From Bacteroidales bacterium (GTDB lineage Bacteria; Bacteroidota; Bacteroidia; Bacteroidales; F082), in assembly GCA_017538795.1 (NCBI GenBank), contig JAFYIE010000114.1, positions 1 through 64,000 on the forward strand: DNA of 64,000 nucleotides, in the 5' to 3' direction. The translations under genes were made by a program, and so were the position numbers. The number at the start of each line of letters is the position of its first letter. Position 1 is the stretch's first letter. The notes under the pieces were generated by a model. It was not told the DNA's origin. It did no database searches and saw nothing but the letters and a program-made list of their open reading frames with translations. Shown in pieces: positions 43,806 through 51,986 of the stretch.

Positions 43806-46541
43806 TTAACCGCGTTTGCAGATATTTTTGAAATCACAGAAACTGCAGTTTTTAACGTTTTCAGTTTGTGTGAACGGGATGTCTTTGTCGTAAAGTTCAG
43901 TTAAAAAGTCATTGAAGTACTTGTCACAAGTCTTTTTGAATGACTTGCTCAAATCGAGTAACTCATTGATTTCCAGATTATAAACCCCATGGCTGAGTTT
44001 CTGGAACCCGATGATGCTTGGGCATACCGTGTCTGGGTCAGTCTTTGGATTATCGTTCAGATAAAGGTATTTGTACATCAACAACTGTATCGATTTCTCG
44101 GCCATATCAGTGATTCCATCAACTTTATCGCTGATTTTCAAGTCGTAAGGGTTGACTTTGCCGGTTTTGTAGTCGATAATTCTTATTTCGCCATTAACTT
44201 TGTCAATACGGTCCGCTTTACCGTACAATTCAATATTATGTCCTTGAAAATCAATGTATTTCTTGAGTTCTTTTTCGGTGCTAATGATAGACATTTGATT
44301 ACCATCTTCGATGAATTTGCGTTCATTTTTAATGAAATCAGCCAGCATTTTGTTGATTACAATTTTACTCAGGCAGTTGAATCCGCTGTCGGGCAAGCCG
44401 TCGCTGAACTTATTGTCAATCAATGATTTATGATAACATTTATCAAACTGATTTTTGTACATTTCATCGAACAGCTGAAGCGAAATGATCTCATCTTCTT
44501 TGAAGAGTTTGTAAAAATGTTCAAGGGTGCCGTGAATTATGCTTCCCACAACATTAACCTGGATTTCCTCATCTGGCGATTTGTCTTCAATTTTCTCCAC
44601 ATGTTTCCAGTAAAACTGTAGCGGACATCTTACGTATGCGCCGATTGAAGTAGGAGAGAGACGTTGAATTTTGTTTAATGTCCCGTCCGTCTTTTTTACA
44701 ACTATCTTACTTTCTAAATTCTTGATTATAGGATTTTTATATTGCTTATATTCAAGTTTTACTTTAATATTTTTTTTTGCATATTCATACTCCAATTGTC
44801 TGACAAAACGGCTTGGTTCGCCCATTCCTGAGCCTGCCGAATCGGCCAAATTGTTATAGTACAAATTTATGTTTTTAGCATTCTGCAAAAGTCGGTAGAA
44901 GTGGTATGAATAAACGGCCTGTTGCTGATCGTATGTCGGCAAGCCGTAAGCTTTGCGTAAGTCGAACGGAATCAAGCTATTGTTGTTTTTGTTTTGAGGC
45001 AATACGCCTTCATTCACGCTCAAGAAGTGAATGGTGTCAAAATCAAGGTTTCGAGTTTCGAGCAATCCCATGATTTGCAGGCCCTCTTTATCGCCCTGCA
45101 AATTGATCGACATCTGACTGGCGACCTGAGCATAAAGCATCTGTAAATCAAGGATTTTGATAAATTTTGAGTACTTGTTAAGTAGCAAATCAATTCGATT
45201 TACAATCCTTCCGGCTACGCTTATTTGATTTCTGACAAAATTGTCGTCTTTGCCAAGTTTTGTCATTGAAACAAGCAATATATCCTTTAAGGAATTGAGG
45301 CATTCTTTGGTGTTATTCCATTTTTTTGTAGCAAGATTCAGGATGTCATGGAGCGCCTTATATTCTTCGAACTGTTTCAAATCCGATTTTTTGAAATAAT
45401 AAACCGAATTCTTAGCCATATTCATAAGCCAAGCATTAAGTTTGTTGTATTCCAAGCCTTTGAAAATCAGCTTGATAAAGTCGGAATTACAGAAACGGAT
45501 GAATGTCCAAAGGTAGTTTTTATTCTCTTCGTCGGAAAGCGTATTCTGATACCTAAACAGTTGATCTACAAAGTGATAGACGATAGTTTTGTCAAACGGA
45601 TAGCCCATTGTCACTTGAATGTTACCACAAGATTCCGGAATCGAGTTCAGCACAGGTATCAACAGCGACTCATCCGCCAAAACTATCACTCTTCTTTTAT
45701 CCTCCTTATCCTTTTCTAACATCAACTGCAAAGCATTGGTCTGCACCGCATTGCCCGAAACGCTGACAATGTTTATGCGCTTTTCTTGGGTTAAAAAGCT
45801 GTCGTCAATGAAGTTCTTTTCAATATTCGGATGTTTTTTGAAGAATTTTCTTGCAAAAAAACCGGCTTCTTGTTTCTCGTCCTCGAAATAGTAACGATCT
45901 AAGTCCCAGAGCATCACTGCGTTACCACTTTCAACCATACGCACGATTATATTCTCTTCGGTGGTGGTCAGAGCGTTGAAACCGGCGAAAATAATTTTGC
46001 GACCTCGAGTACATTTCTTCAGAGTGGCATCGTCAAATGAAGCTATCTTCTTGGTTATCAAGCCATAATAACCCTGTCCATTTTTTTGAAGAGTATTGCA
46101 AAGATTGTTGTAATAGGATAGGAGAGAACCGAAGAACTTCAGATAATTCGATTCCACACTGCTTTCGAGGCTGAGATTCCATTCTTCAATCTCCTTTGCG
46201 TCCTTCAAATGTGCAAAAAGATTTTCAGCATTCACGCCATATTGGTCGATTTCGTCAAAATCCTTAGCCATCTGTGCGGCATAGGGGAAAAACTCCTGAT
46301 TCATTTTGATAATTTCGAAGATAATTTCAATATTATCAATGAGTTGCAAACCGCTCCATTCTTCCATGGCTTGCTGAATTGAGAGTATTTGCGGCACCCA
46401 GAAATTGGTTTTTATAGTCTTCGCGAGTTCGGTTCTTAACTGCAAAGCGGCGCGTTTGTTCGGGAAAACAATGGTTATGTTCTCCTTCGTCAAATTGTAA
46501 TGACTTGTAATATAATCACTTATCTTTTTGATGAAAGCCAT
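43806..46541 (-). CDS. AddB-like PD-(D/E)XK nuclease / inactive helicase
   Basis: 911 residues. The N-terminal two thirds look like the degenerate SF1 helicase of AddB (IVFPNKRAALQLRTELAKTI, KIIFAGFNALTTTEENI), used for recognition and not for ATP-driven unwinding. The C-terminal nuclease has LYGKADRIDKVNGEIRIIDY with the catalytic Asp and DYKTGK. Cys residues form an iron-sulfur site: one near RCPLQFYWKH and Cys899, Cys902, Cys908 (C-X2-C-X5-C) at the end. It probably works with an AddA-type helicase-nuclease in double-strand break repair, but no addA lies in the window. It overlaps the nucleotidyltransferase gene by 22 nt, hence coupled translation. Confidence 0.88.
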   Translation of the reverse strand: MAFIKKISDYITSHYNLTKENITIVFPNKRAALQLRTELAKTIKTNFWVPQILSIQQAMEEWSGLQLIDNIEIIFEIIKMNQEFFPYAAQMAKDFDEIDQYGVNAENLFAHLKDAKEIEEWNLSLESSVESNYLKFFGSLLSYYNNLCNTLQKNGQGYYGLITKKIASFDDATLKKCTRGRKIIFAGFNALTTTEENIIVRMVESGNAVMLWDLDRYYFEDEKQEAGFFARKFFKKHPNIEKNFIDDSFLTQEKRINIVSVSGNAVQTNALQLMLEKDKEDKRRVIVLADESLLIPVLNSIPESCGNIQVTMGYPFDKTIVYHFVDQLFRYQNTLSDEENKNYLWTFIRFCNSDFIKLIFKGLEYNKLNAWLMNMAKNSVYYFKKSDLKQFEEYKALHDILNLATKKWNNTKECLNSLKDILLVSMTKLGKDDNFVRNQISVAGRIVNRIDLLLNKYSKFIKILDLQMLYAQVASQMSINLQGDKEGLQIMGLLETRNLDFDTIHFLSVNEGVLPQNKNNNSLIPFDLRKAYGLPTYDQQQAVYSYHFYRLLQNAKNINLYYNNLADSAGSGMGEPSRFVRQLEYEYAKKNIKVKLEYKQYKNPIIKNLESKIVVKKTDGTLNKIQRLSPTSIGAYVRCPLQFYWKHVEKIEDKSPDEEIQVNVVGSIIHGTLEHFYKLFKEDEIISLQLFDEMYKNQFDKCYHKSLIDNKFSDGLPDSGFNCLSKIVINKMLADFIKNERKFIEDGNQMSIISTEKELKKYIDFQGHNIELYGKADRIDKVNGEIRIIDYKTGKVNPYDLKISDKVDGITDMAEKSIQLLMYKYLYLNDNPKTDPDTVCPSIIGFQKLSHGVYNLEINELLDLSKSFKKTCDKYFNDFLTELYDKDIPFTQTENVKNCSFCDFKNICKRG

Positions 46542-47254
46542 AACTCCGCGTTTTTCAGTTGTTCCTGTGTTCCCAAATCAAACCAGTATTCAGGATGTAT
46601 TAGTTTTGACGTAACTCTATGATTTTCAGCGATTTTTTGATATAATCCGAAGACGTAGCAAGGTTTTACTTCAAAATCTTTGAAATATTGAGGTTTGAAA
46701 AGGTGTATTCCGCTGAATGACAATAATTTACAGTCATTTGGAATGGTGCCGTTGCCGTCATAATCGTTAGTTTCGTTATTAAAACGGCCGAGGAAATTGT
46801 TGTTGCTGTCGAACACTAATTTGCGTTTGCTGTTACGCTCTTGGGTTAGTAGCCATGCAGCGTCGTCACTTTTGCAGAAATCGTTGTAAAACCCTTTTAA
46901 ATCGACATTTGTGAGCACGTCAACGTTATGGACGAGAACTGCCTCGCTTTGAGCGAAATAGGGCAGAGCCTGCAAGATGGCGCCACCGGTGTCCATCAGG
47001 AGCGGGCGCTCGTCGGAAATCTCTATGTTGACGTCATTTCGACATTTTAAATACTCTATAATCTGCTCTCCAAAATGGTGAATATTGATAACAATATGAT
47101 TAAAATCCTGCTTTATCAATTCTTTAAGTAACACTTCAAGTAAAGGCATGTTATTTATTGATACTAAAGCCTTTGGCATGTTTGATGTTAGCTCTTTCAA
47201 TCGAGTGCCTAGACCTGCTGCGAGGATAAATGCCGTTCTTTTATTTTGCTTCAT
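46520..47254 (-). CDS. MurU-like sugar-phosphate nucleotidyltransferase
   Basis: 244 residues of the NTP_transferase family. The N-terminus AFILAAGLGTRLKELTSNMP with KAL is the nucleotide-binding signature (GxGTRL...P-K); VLVHNVDVLTNVDLKGF carries the metal Asp. Size and compactness match MurU, which makes UDP-MurNAc from MurNAc-1-phosphate in peptidoglycan recycling, but mannose- or glucose-1-phosphate enzymes look alike. Context favours MurU: it overlaps by 14 nt a gene whose N-terminal half looks like the sugar kinase AmgK, MurU's usual partner. MKQNKR at 47254 is the likely start; an earlier one is at 47293. Confidence 0.85.
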   Translation of the reverse strand: MKQNKRTAFILAAGLGTRLKELTSNMPKALVSINNMPLLEVLLKELIKQDFNHIVINIHHFGEQIIEYLKCRNDVNIEISDERPLLMDTGGAILQALPYFAQSEAVLVHNVDVLTNVDLKGFYNDFCKSDDAAWLLTQERNSKRKLVFDSNNNFLGRFNNETNDYDGNGTIPNDCKLLSFSGIHLFKPQYFKDFEVKPCYVFGLYQKIAENHRVTSKLIHPEYWFDLGTQEQLKNAELWLSSKR

Positions 47255-48725
47255 AAACGTGAGAGATATGTTGTGCCAAATGGTTGATTTCAACGTTCAC
47301 CATCGGGTAGTTTTCGTGAATTAGCTCGCCGATTTTTTGCGCAAAAAACACCGAGCGATGCTGTCCTCCTGTGCATCCGAAATTGATTTGAAGGTTCTTG
47401 AAACCGCGTTCTAGATAGTTGTCAATCGACTGATAAACAATCATTTGAACGTTTTGCAAGAAGTAATGAACATCAGTTTTATCCTCCAAGAATTCGATAA
47501 CATCGGCATCTTCGCCGGTACTTTTTTTGTATTCCGCATAGCGTCCTGGATTTGGCAATGCTCTGCAGTCGAAGACGAAACCGCCGCCGTTACCGCTTTT
47601 GTCGTAAGGAACGCCACCGTTTTTGAATGAGAAACTGTTTACTGTAATCGTAAGTCGTTCAGGTTCAACGGATTCGTATTTTAAAAGCAATACGTCAAAC
47701 TGTTTGATAACAGTCTGCAATTCAGGTAGCTCAAACGGTAACGACCAATTATCGCACGCTTTCATAATCTCTTGGATGGCGTATGGGATACTTTGCATGA
47801 AGTGTAACTTCTTCTGTATCAAGCCTCTGAAGCCGTATGCGCCAAGCACTTGAAGGAGACGGAGGAGTACGAAAGCTGGGAAATATTTGTCGAATGATTC
47901 AACCAATGACAGATTCCCTATGTCATTTCGAGCGACCGATGGGAGTCGAGAAATCCTTTGTTTGTAGTACTCAATTAGTTGTGCTCTAATCTCCTCTGGA
48001 ATCCTCGCTTTTACCTGATACAGCAGCGACACCACATCATATTGCAGCGGCCCTTTTCTTCCGCCTTGATAATCAATGAAATATGGCTCATTGCCGACAA
48101 CCATGATGTTACGAGATTGGAAATCACGGTACATGAAGAAATCCGACGGAGCCTCTAAAATATATTTTGCAAGTCGCTGAAAATCAATATCTAACCTTGT
48201 TTCGTTGAACGAAATTTCTTCCTGCTCCTTCAAGAAACAGTATTTGAAATAATTCAAATCTTCCATTATCGACATCTCGTCGAATGCCGGAGTAGGAAAG
48301 GCCTTTGAATAATCGAGATTTTTGTGGCCAATTATCTGAAAATCAACGAGTTTGTCGAGCGATTTTTTATACAAACCAATCGTCTCGTCGTCAAATTTTC
48401 CGTTTTTTAAGCAATTCTCAACATGATGGAACAGTGTCACATCACCTAAATCGGTCTGAACGTAAATATCTCTATCTGAAGAGATTGCTAAAATCTCTGG
48501 AACTGGCAGTCCGCATTCATGAAAATGTTTTGAAAAACAGAAGAAAGCCTCGTTTTCCTCAATGTTGATATTATACGCGCCGATCAGATATCTTTTGTCG
48601 GTTTTCACCCTAAAATATCTCCTTGACGAGCCCGAACTTGGCATCGCCACAATCTCTAAAACCTTTTCTCCCAGATTTTCAATGAGTTCCGCAATCGTTT
48701 TCTTAATCTCTTCCAAAGTTAGCAT
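47241..48725 (-). CDS. AmgK-like phosphotransferase fused to a RapZ C-terminal domain
   Basis: 494 residues. Residues about 25-270 form an APH-like kinase: substrate/ATP region SSGSSRRYFRV, catalytic loop MYRDFQSRNIMV (Tyr in place of the usual His) and the metal motif FIDYQGGRKGPLQYDVVSLL. Residues about 353-494 are a RapZ C-terminal domain with INFGCTGGQHRSVFFAQKI, the glucosamine-6-phosphate site in E. coli RapZ. The RapZ N-terminal ATPase half is missing. The next gene is MurU-like, so the kinase probably phosphorylates MurNAc or GlcNAc. The longest frame begins with TTG at 48731; ATG at 48725 is used. Residues about 257-268 (RISRLPSVARND) are encoded by half of a palindromic repeat. Confidence 0.88.
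   Translation of the reverse strand: MLTLEEIKKTIAELIENLGEKVLEIVAMPSSGSSRRYFRVKTDKRYLIGAYNINIEENEAFFCFSKHFHECGLPVPEILAISSDRDIYVQTDLGDVTLFHHVENCLKNGKFDDETIGLYKKSLDKLVDFQIIGHKNLDYSKAFPTPAFDEMSIMEDLNYFKYCFLKEQEEISFNETRLDIDFQRLAKYILEAPSDFFMYRDFQSRNIMVVGNEPYFIDYQGGRKGPLQYDVVSLLYQVKARIPEEIRAQLIEYYKQRISRLPSVARNDIGNLSLVESFDKYFPAFVLLRLLQVLGAYGFRGLIQKKLHFMQSIPYAIQEIMKACDNWSLPFELPELQTVIKQFDVLLLKYESVEPERLTITVNSFSFKNGGVPYDKSGNGGGFVFDCRALPNPGRYAEYKKSTGEDADVIEFLEDKTDVHYFLQNVQMIVYQSIDNYLERGFKNLQINFGCTGGQHRSVFFAQKIGELIHENYPMVNVEINHLAQHISHVYEAK
47922..47956. repeat. Half copy of the palindromic repeat, inside the kinase/RapZ fusion gene
   Basis: GTCATTTCGAGCGACC, three variable bases, then GGGAGTCGAGAAATC: 31 of 34 bases match the left half of the element in ribD (52737 onward). 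Here it is read from the other strand and encodes RISRLPSVARND between the kinase domain and a conserved helix (LLRLLQVLGAYGFRGL). Confidence 0.7.
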
Positions 48726-48743
48726 ATGCAAAAATTTAGGTTA

Positions 48744-48751
48744 CAAACTTA
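48744..48751 (-). promoter_or_regulatory. -7 box (TAAGTTTG) of the kinase/RapZ-MurU-AddB operon
   Basis: Reverse strand TAAGTTTG with TTG 21 nt upstream (48773-48775), 19 nt from the ATG at 48725. Confidence 0.5.
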
Positions 48752-48792
48752 CAAAATTTTTTCAAAATAATTCAAAATCATTAGAAAATTAT

Positions 48793-48800
48793 TATCTTTG
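48793..48800 (+). promoter_or_regulatory. -7 box (TATCTTTG) of the DUF349-aroC operon
   Basis: TATCTTTG, 93 nt before the ATG at 48893, which leaves the longest leader (about 85 nt) seen here apart from the riboswitch. I see no named RNA element in that leader. Confidence 0.6.
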
Positions 48801-48892
48801 CAGCCTATTTTTACTCTAATATCGAGTTTTGTGAAAGCAAAATTCTGATAACGACTTAATTAAATTATTGATTATCAAACATTTATCAAAAG

Positions 48893-50815
48893 ATGAACGC
48901 TACCGAACTCAAGACTATTGAGAAACTCAACAAACCGACAATTTTGCCTGGTTCTGTGAAAATCAATGTGAAAATTGATGTAAATGAAGAAGAAACGAAG
49001 CTTCCTGAAGAGGAAATTATTCCTCAAAATGAGGAAATTCCGCAGGATGCCGAGCTGGATTTAGCAAACGACAACGAAAACGAGGAAGAGGAAGAGCCGG
49101 AATTCGATTTTTCAGGCATGAACAAGCTCCAACTCGTTGAACTTCTTGAGGAAACAGTCCAAGACACGGACGTTGCGAAGATCAAGGACAAAGTTGTTGC
49201 TATTAAATTTAACTTCTTGAAACTCAATAAGGAAGACCGTGACCGTGAGATGGAACAGTTTATCCTTGACGGTGGCGATAAAGAGAGCTACGAGCACAAA
49301 GACGACCCGCTTGAGGTGCGTTTTAAAGCCGCTTTCGACATCTACAAGGCAAATAAGGAAAAATATAAAGAAGAACTCGAGCGTCAGAAGAACGACAATC
49401 TCCAGAAAAAGCTTGGAATCATAGAGGAGCTGAAGGCTTTGATCTATTCAGAGGAGACTTTGAAAAAGACTTATGACGACTTCCGGACGCTCCAGGACAG
49501 ATGGAAAGAAATCGGTCAGGTGCCGGCAAGCGAGGTCTCGAATATTTGGAACACATATCATTTCCTCATCGAGAAATTCTACGATAAGGTAAAGATTAAC
49601 AGAGAGTTACGTGACCTCGACCTCAAGAAGAACCTCGAGGCTAAAATCGAGCTTTGCGAGAAGGCTGAACTTCTGCTTCTTGAGAAATCACTGACAAAAG
49701 CGTTCAAACTTCTTCAGAAATATCACGACGAATGGAAAGAAATCGGACCTGTTCCGCAGGAAAAGAAAGACGAAATCTGGGAGCGTTTCAAGAACACTAC
49801 AGATAAAGTCAACCAGATCCGCCGCGAGCATTACGCCAAGATCGAAGAAGAACAGAAGGCTAACTACGAAGCTAAGGAAGCTATCTGCGTGAAGATGGAA
49901 GAGATTGTAAATGAACCTGTTAACAGCATCAATGCATATCAGAAGAAGTCGAATGACGTCAATGATCTGTTCAAGATGTGGAAAGAGATCGGTCCTGTCG
50001 CAAAGAAACAGAGCGATGAGATCTGGAACCGCTTCAAAGGCTCGATGAACACATTCTTTGAGGCAAAAAAGGAATTCTTCAGCAAGCTCAAGGTGCAGCA
50101 GATGGAAAACTACAACAAGAAGCTGCAAATCTGCGTGGAAGTTGAAAATCTCGTCGATTCGACAGAGTGGAAGAAGACCACCGACCGCATCAAGAAGCTG
50201 CAGGAAGAATGGAAGACAATCGGTCCGGTGCCGAAACGTCATTCAGACAAGATATGGAAGCGTTTCCGTAGCGCTTGCGACGCGTTCTTCGGCAATAAAT
50301 CTTCGCATTTCTCAGGAATTAAAGGCGAAGAGGACGCTAACCTCAAGGCAAAACAGGAACTCATCGAGCGCATCAAAGCTTACGAGTTGAAGAAAGATCG
50401 CAACGAAAACATGGAGGCAATCCGCGGATTCCAGAGAGAATGGATGGCTATCGGTCACGTCCCGATGAAGGTCAAAGACGCTATTCAGAACGAATACCGC
50501 AGTCTCATCGACGGCATGTTCGACAAGATGCGTGCTAACGATAACGAATTGACTACCAACGAGTACCGCAATATGATTTCAGGTCTGAAAGAAGATCCGG
50601 ATTCACGCGACAAGGTAAGAAGAGAGCGCATGAACCTTCAGGGTAAGATTCAGAAACTGCGCGACGAGATTGCGACTTTGGAGAATAACATCGGATTCTT
50701 TGCCAACAGCAAGCAGTCAGATCTTTTGAAGGCTGAATACGAGAAGAAGATTGCAAAACTCAAGAACGACGTTAAGGTTCTCGAGGCAAAGATTAAGATT
50801 TTAAACGAACAATAA
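48893..50815 (+). CDS. DUF349 repeat protein
   Basis: 640 residues, cytoplasmic, highly charged and helical. At least five DUF349 repeats of about 70 residues are visible, marked by WKEIGQVPASE, WKEIGPVPQEK, WKEIGPVAKKQ, WKTIGPVPKRH and WMAIGHVPMKV; each is a three-helix unit. The N-terminal 70 residues are acidic and disordered (ENEEEEEPEFDF), and the C-terminus is coiled coil (LRDEIATLENNIGFFANSKQ). DUF349 proteins are found in many bacteria; the function is not established to my knowledge. It ends directly at the TTG start of aroC, so the two are translationally linked. Confidence 0.9.
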   Translation: MNATELKTIEKLNKPTILPGSVKINVKIDVNEEETKLPEEEIIPQNEEIPQDAELDLANDNENEEEEEPEFDFSGMNKLQLVELLEETVQDTDVAKIKDKVVAIKFNFLKLNKEDRDREMEQFILDGGDKESYEHKDDPLEVRFKAAFDIYKANKEKYKEELERQKNDNLQKKLGIIEELKALIYSEETLKKTYDDFRTLQDRWKEIGQVPASEVSNIWNTYHFLIEKFYDKVKINRELRDLDLKKNLEAKIELCEKAELLLLEKSLTKAFKLLQKYHDEWKEIGPVPQEKKDEIWERFKNTTDKVNQIRREHYAKIEEEQKANYEAKEAICVKMEEIVNEPVNSINAYQKKSNDVNDLFKMWKEIGPVAKKQSDEIWNRFKGSMNTFFEAKKEFFSKLKVQQMENYNKKLQICVEVENLVDSTEWKKTTDRIKKLQEEWKTIGPVPKRHSDKIWKRFRSACDAFFGNKSSHFSGIKGEEDANLKAKQELIERIKAYELKKDRNENMEAIRGFQREWMAIGHVPMKVKDAIQNEYRSLIDGMFDKMRANDNELTTNEYRNMISGLKEDPDSRDKVRRERMNLQGKIQKLRDEIATLENNIGFFANSKQSDLLKAEYEKKIAKLKNDVKVLEAKIKILNEQ

Positions 50816-51781
50816 TTGAATTCCAATACATTTGGAACGGCATTTTGCTTGACTACATTTGGTGAGTCACACGGGGCGGCTATCGGCGGAGTCATCGACG
50901 GCTGTCCCGCTGGTGTTTTGTTAGATAAAACTCTTATTGAGAAAGAGTTATCACGCAGAAGACCAGGACAAAACGCCACTATGTCGGCCAGAAAAGAATC
51001 CGATGAGGTGGAATATCTTTCGGGATTGTTTGAAGGCAAGACCACTGGAGCTCCGATAGCGTTTCTTATCCGCAACAAAGATGCGAAAACGTCTGATTAT
51101 GAGAATATCAAGGATGTTTTCCGTCCTTCGCATGCCGATTTCACCTATCAGATGAAATATGGAATCCGGGATTATGCCGGAGGTGGCAGAGGCTCTGCGA
51201 GAACGCTGTTGCCATGTGTGGTTGCAGGAGCTATCGCGAAACAGATTCTTGCGACACAAGGCATCGAAATCCAATCTGAAGTGATTGAGATGGGCGAGGC
51301 GAGAGAAAAGGACACGGTGGGTGCAATTATCCAAGGAACCATCAAAAACGCTCCTGTGGGCCTCGGAGAGCCTGCATTTATGAAATTTCACGCGATATTG
51401 GCATATGCCATGATGACAATCAACGCGGCGAAAGGCTTTGAGATAGGAGAAGGATTCAACGCCGCCCGTATGCGAGGCAGCGAATGCAACGATGAATTCT
51501 TGTTTGACGGCGAACGTATCCGCACAAAAACCAATCACTCGGGCGGCGTTCAAGGTGGCATCACTAATGGCGAAGATATCGTTTTCAGAGTAGCTTTCAA
51601 GCCGATTCCGTCGGTGATGTTGCCACAGCAAACCGTTGATATTCATGGGAATGCGGTGACTTTGGAGATTCAAGGACGACATGATACGTGTGTCGTTCCA
51701 CGAGTGATTCCAATCGTTGAGGCGATGGCGGCAATGGTCACCCTCGACTTTGTTTTGTTAAAAAAATGCAATAAAATATAA
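50816..51781 (+). CDS. aroC: Chorismate synthase, short form with TTG start
   Basis: AroC makes chorismate from EPSP using reduced FMN, the last shikimate step. 321 residues: FGTAFCLTTFGESHG with catalytic His19, RRRPGQ, RPSHADFTYQMKYG with catalytic His106, GGGRGSAR, and GGVQGGITNGEDI are present. Two oddities: the only usable start is TTG, directly after the stop of the DUF349 gene, and the variable region between GIEIQSEVIEMGEAREKDTV and the GLGEP motif is about 35 residues shorter than in E. coli AroC. SARTLLPCVVAGAIAK replaces the common SARETAARVAAGAIAK. Both active-site His remain, so I expect it to work. Confidence 0.9.
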   Translation: MNSNTFGTAFCLTTFGESHGAAIGGVIDGCPAGVLLDKTLIEKELSRRRPGQNATMSARKESDEVEYLSGLFEGKTTGAPIAFLIRNKDAKTSDYENIKDVFRPSHADFTYQMKYGIRDYAGGGRGSARTLLPCVVAGAIAKQILATQGIEIQSEVIEMGEAREKDTVGAIIQGTIKNAPVGLGEPAFMKFHAILAYAMMTINAAKGFEIGEGFNAARMRGSECNDEFLFDGERIRTKTNHSGGVQGGITNGEDIVFRVAFKPIPSVMLPQQTVDIHGNAVTLEIQGRHDTCVVPRVIPIVEAMAAMVTLDFVLLKKCNKI

Positions 51782-51801
51782 CACAATATTAAAAATTTGT
51801 G

Positions 51802-51809
51802 TATTTTTG
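51802..51809 (+). promoter_or_regulatory. -7 box (TATTTTTG) of the riboflavin operon
   Basis: TATTTTTG directly upstream of the FMN riboswitch; transcription should start near 51815, a few bases before the first riboswitch stem. Confidence 0.6.
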
Positions 51810-51819
51810 CAGTCGAAAA

Positions 51820-51931
51820 CTTCAGGGCAAGGTGAAATTCCTTTCCGGCGGTGACAGTCCGCGACTTCCTCAAGGGGAACTGATTCGGTGAAATTCCGAA
51901 ACCGACGGTGACAGTCCGGATGAGAGAAGTT
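51820..51931 (+). ncRNA. FMN riboswitch (RFN element)
   Basis: The conserved blocks are in order: AGGGCAAGGTGAAATTCC, CCGGCGGTGACAGTCCGCGA, GGTGAAATTCCGAAACCGAC, GGTGACAGTCCGGATGAGAG, with P1 formed by CTTC and GAAG ends. It senses FMN and represses the downstream rib genes when FMN is plentiful. It sits between the promoter box and the attenuator hairpin at 51960-51986. Confidence 0.95.
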
Positions 51932-51959
51932 TAGTTTGTTTAATTTTTCAAAATATGCT

Positions 51960-51986
51960 GCCCTGATGTTTATTTGGGGCTTTTTT
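51960..51986 (+). terminator. Riboswitch-controlled attenuator directly before ribD
   Basis: GCCCTGA (51960-51966) pairs with TTTGGGGC (51974-51980, two G-T pairs) over a 7-nt loop, then TTTTTT (51981-51986), and the ATG follows at once at 51987. The hairpin plus U-tract can stop transcription and also covers the ribosome-binding region. Confidence 0.75.

Noticed and set aside
47028..47045. CGTCATTTCGAC inside the MurU-like gene, looking like a fragment of the palindromic element
   Set aside because: Only about 12 bases match, with no inner or right arm, and the encoded peptide lies in an ordinary part of the protein. Chance is the simpler explanation.
50951..51682. 243-codon open frame antisense to aroC
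   Set aside because: The sense frame has clear chorismate synthase motifs; the antisense translation is His/Arg/Ser-rich shadow sequence.
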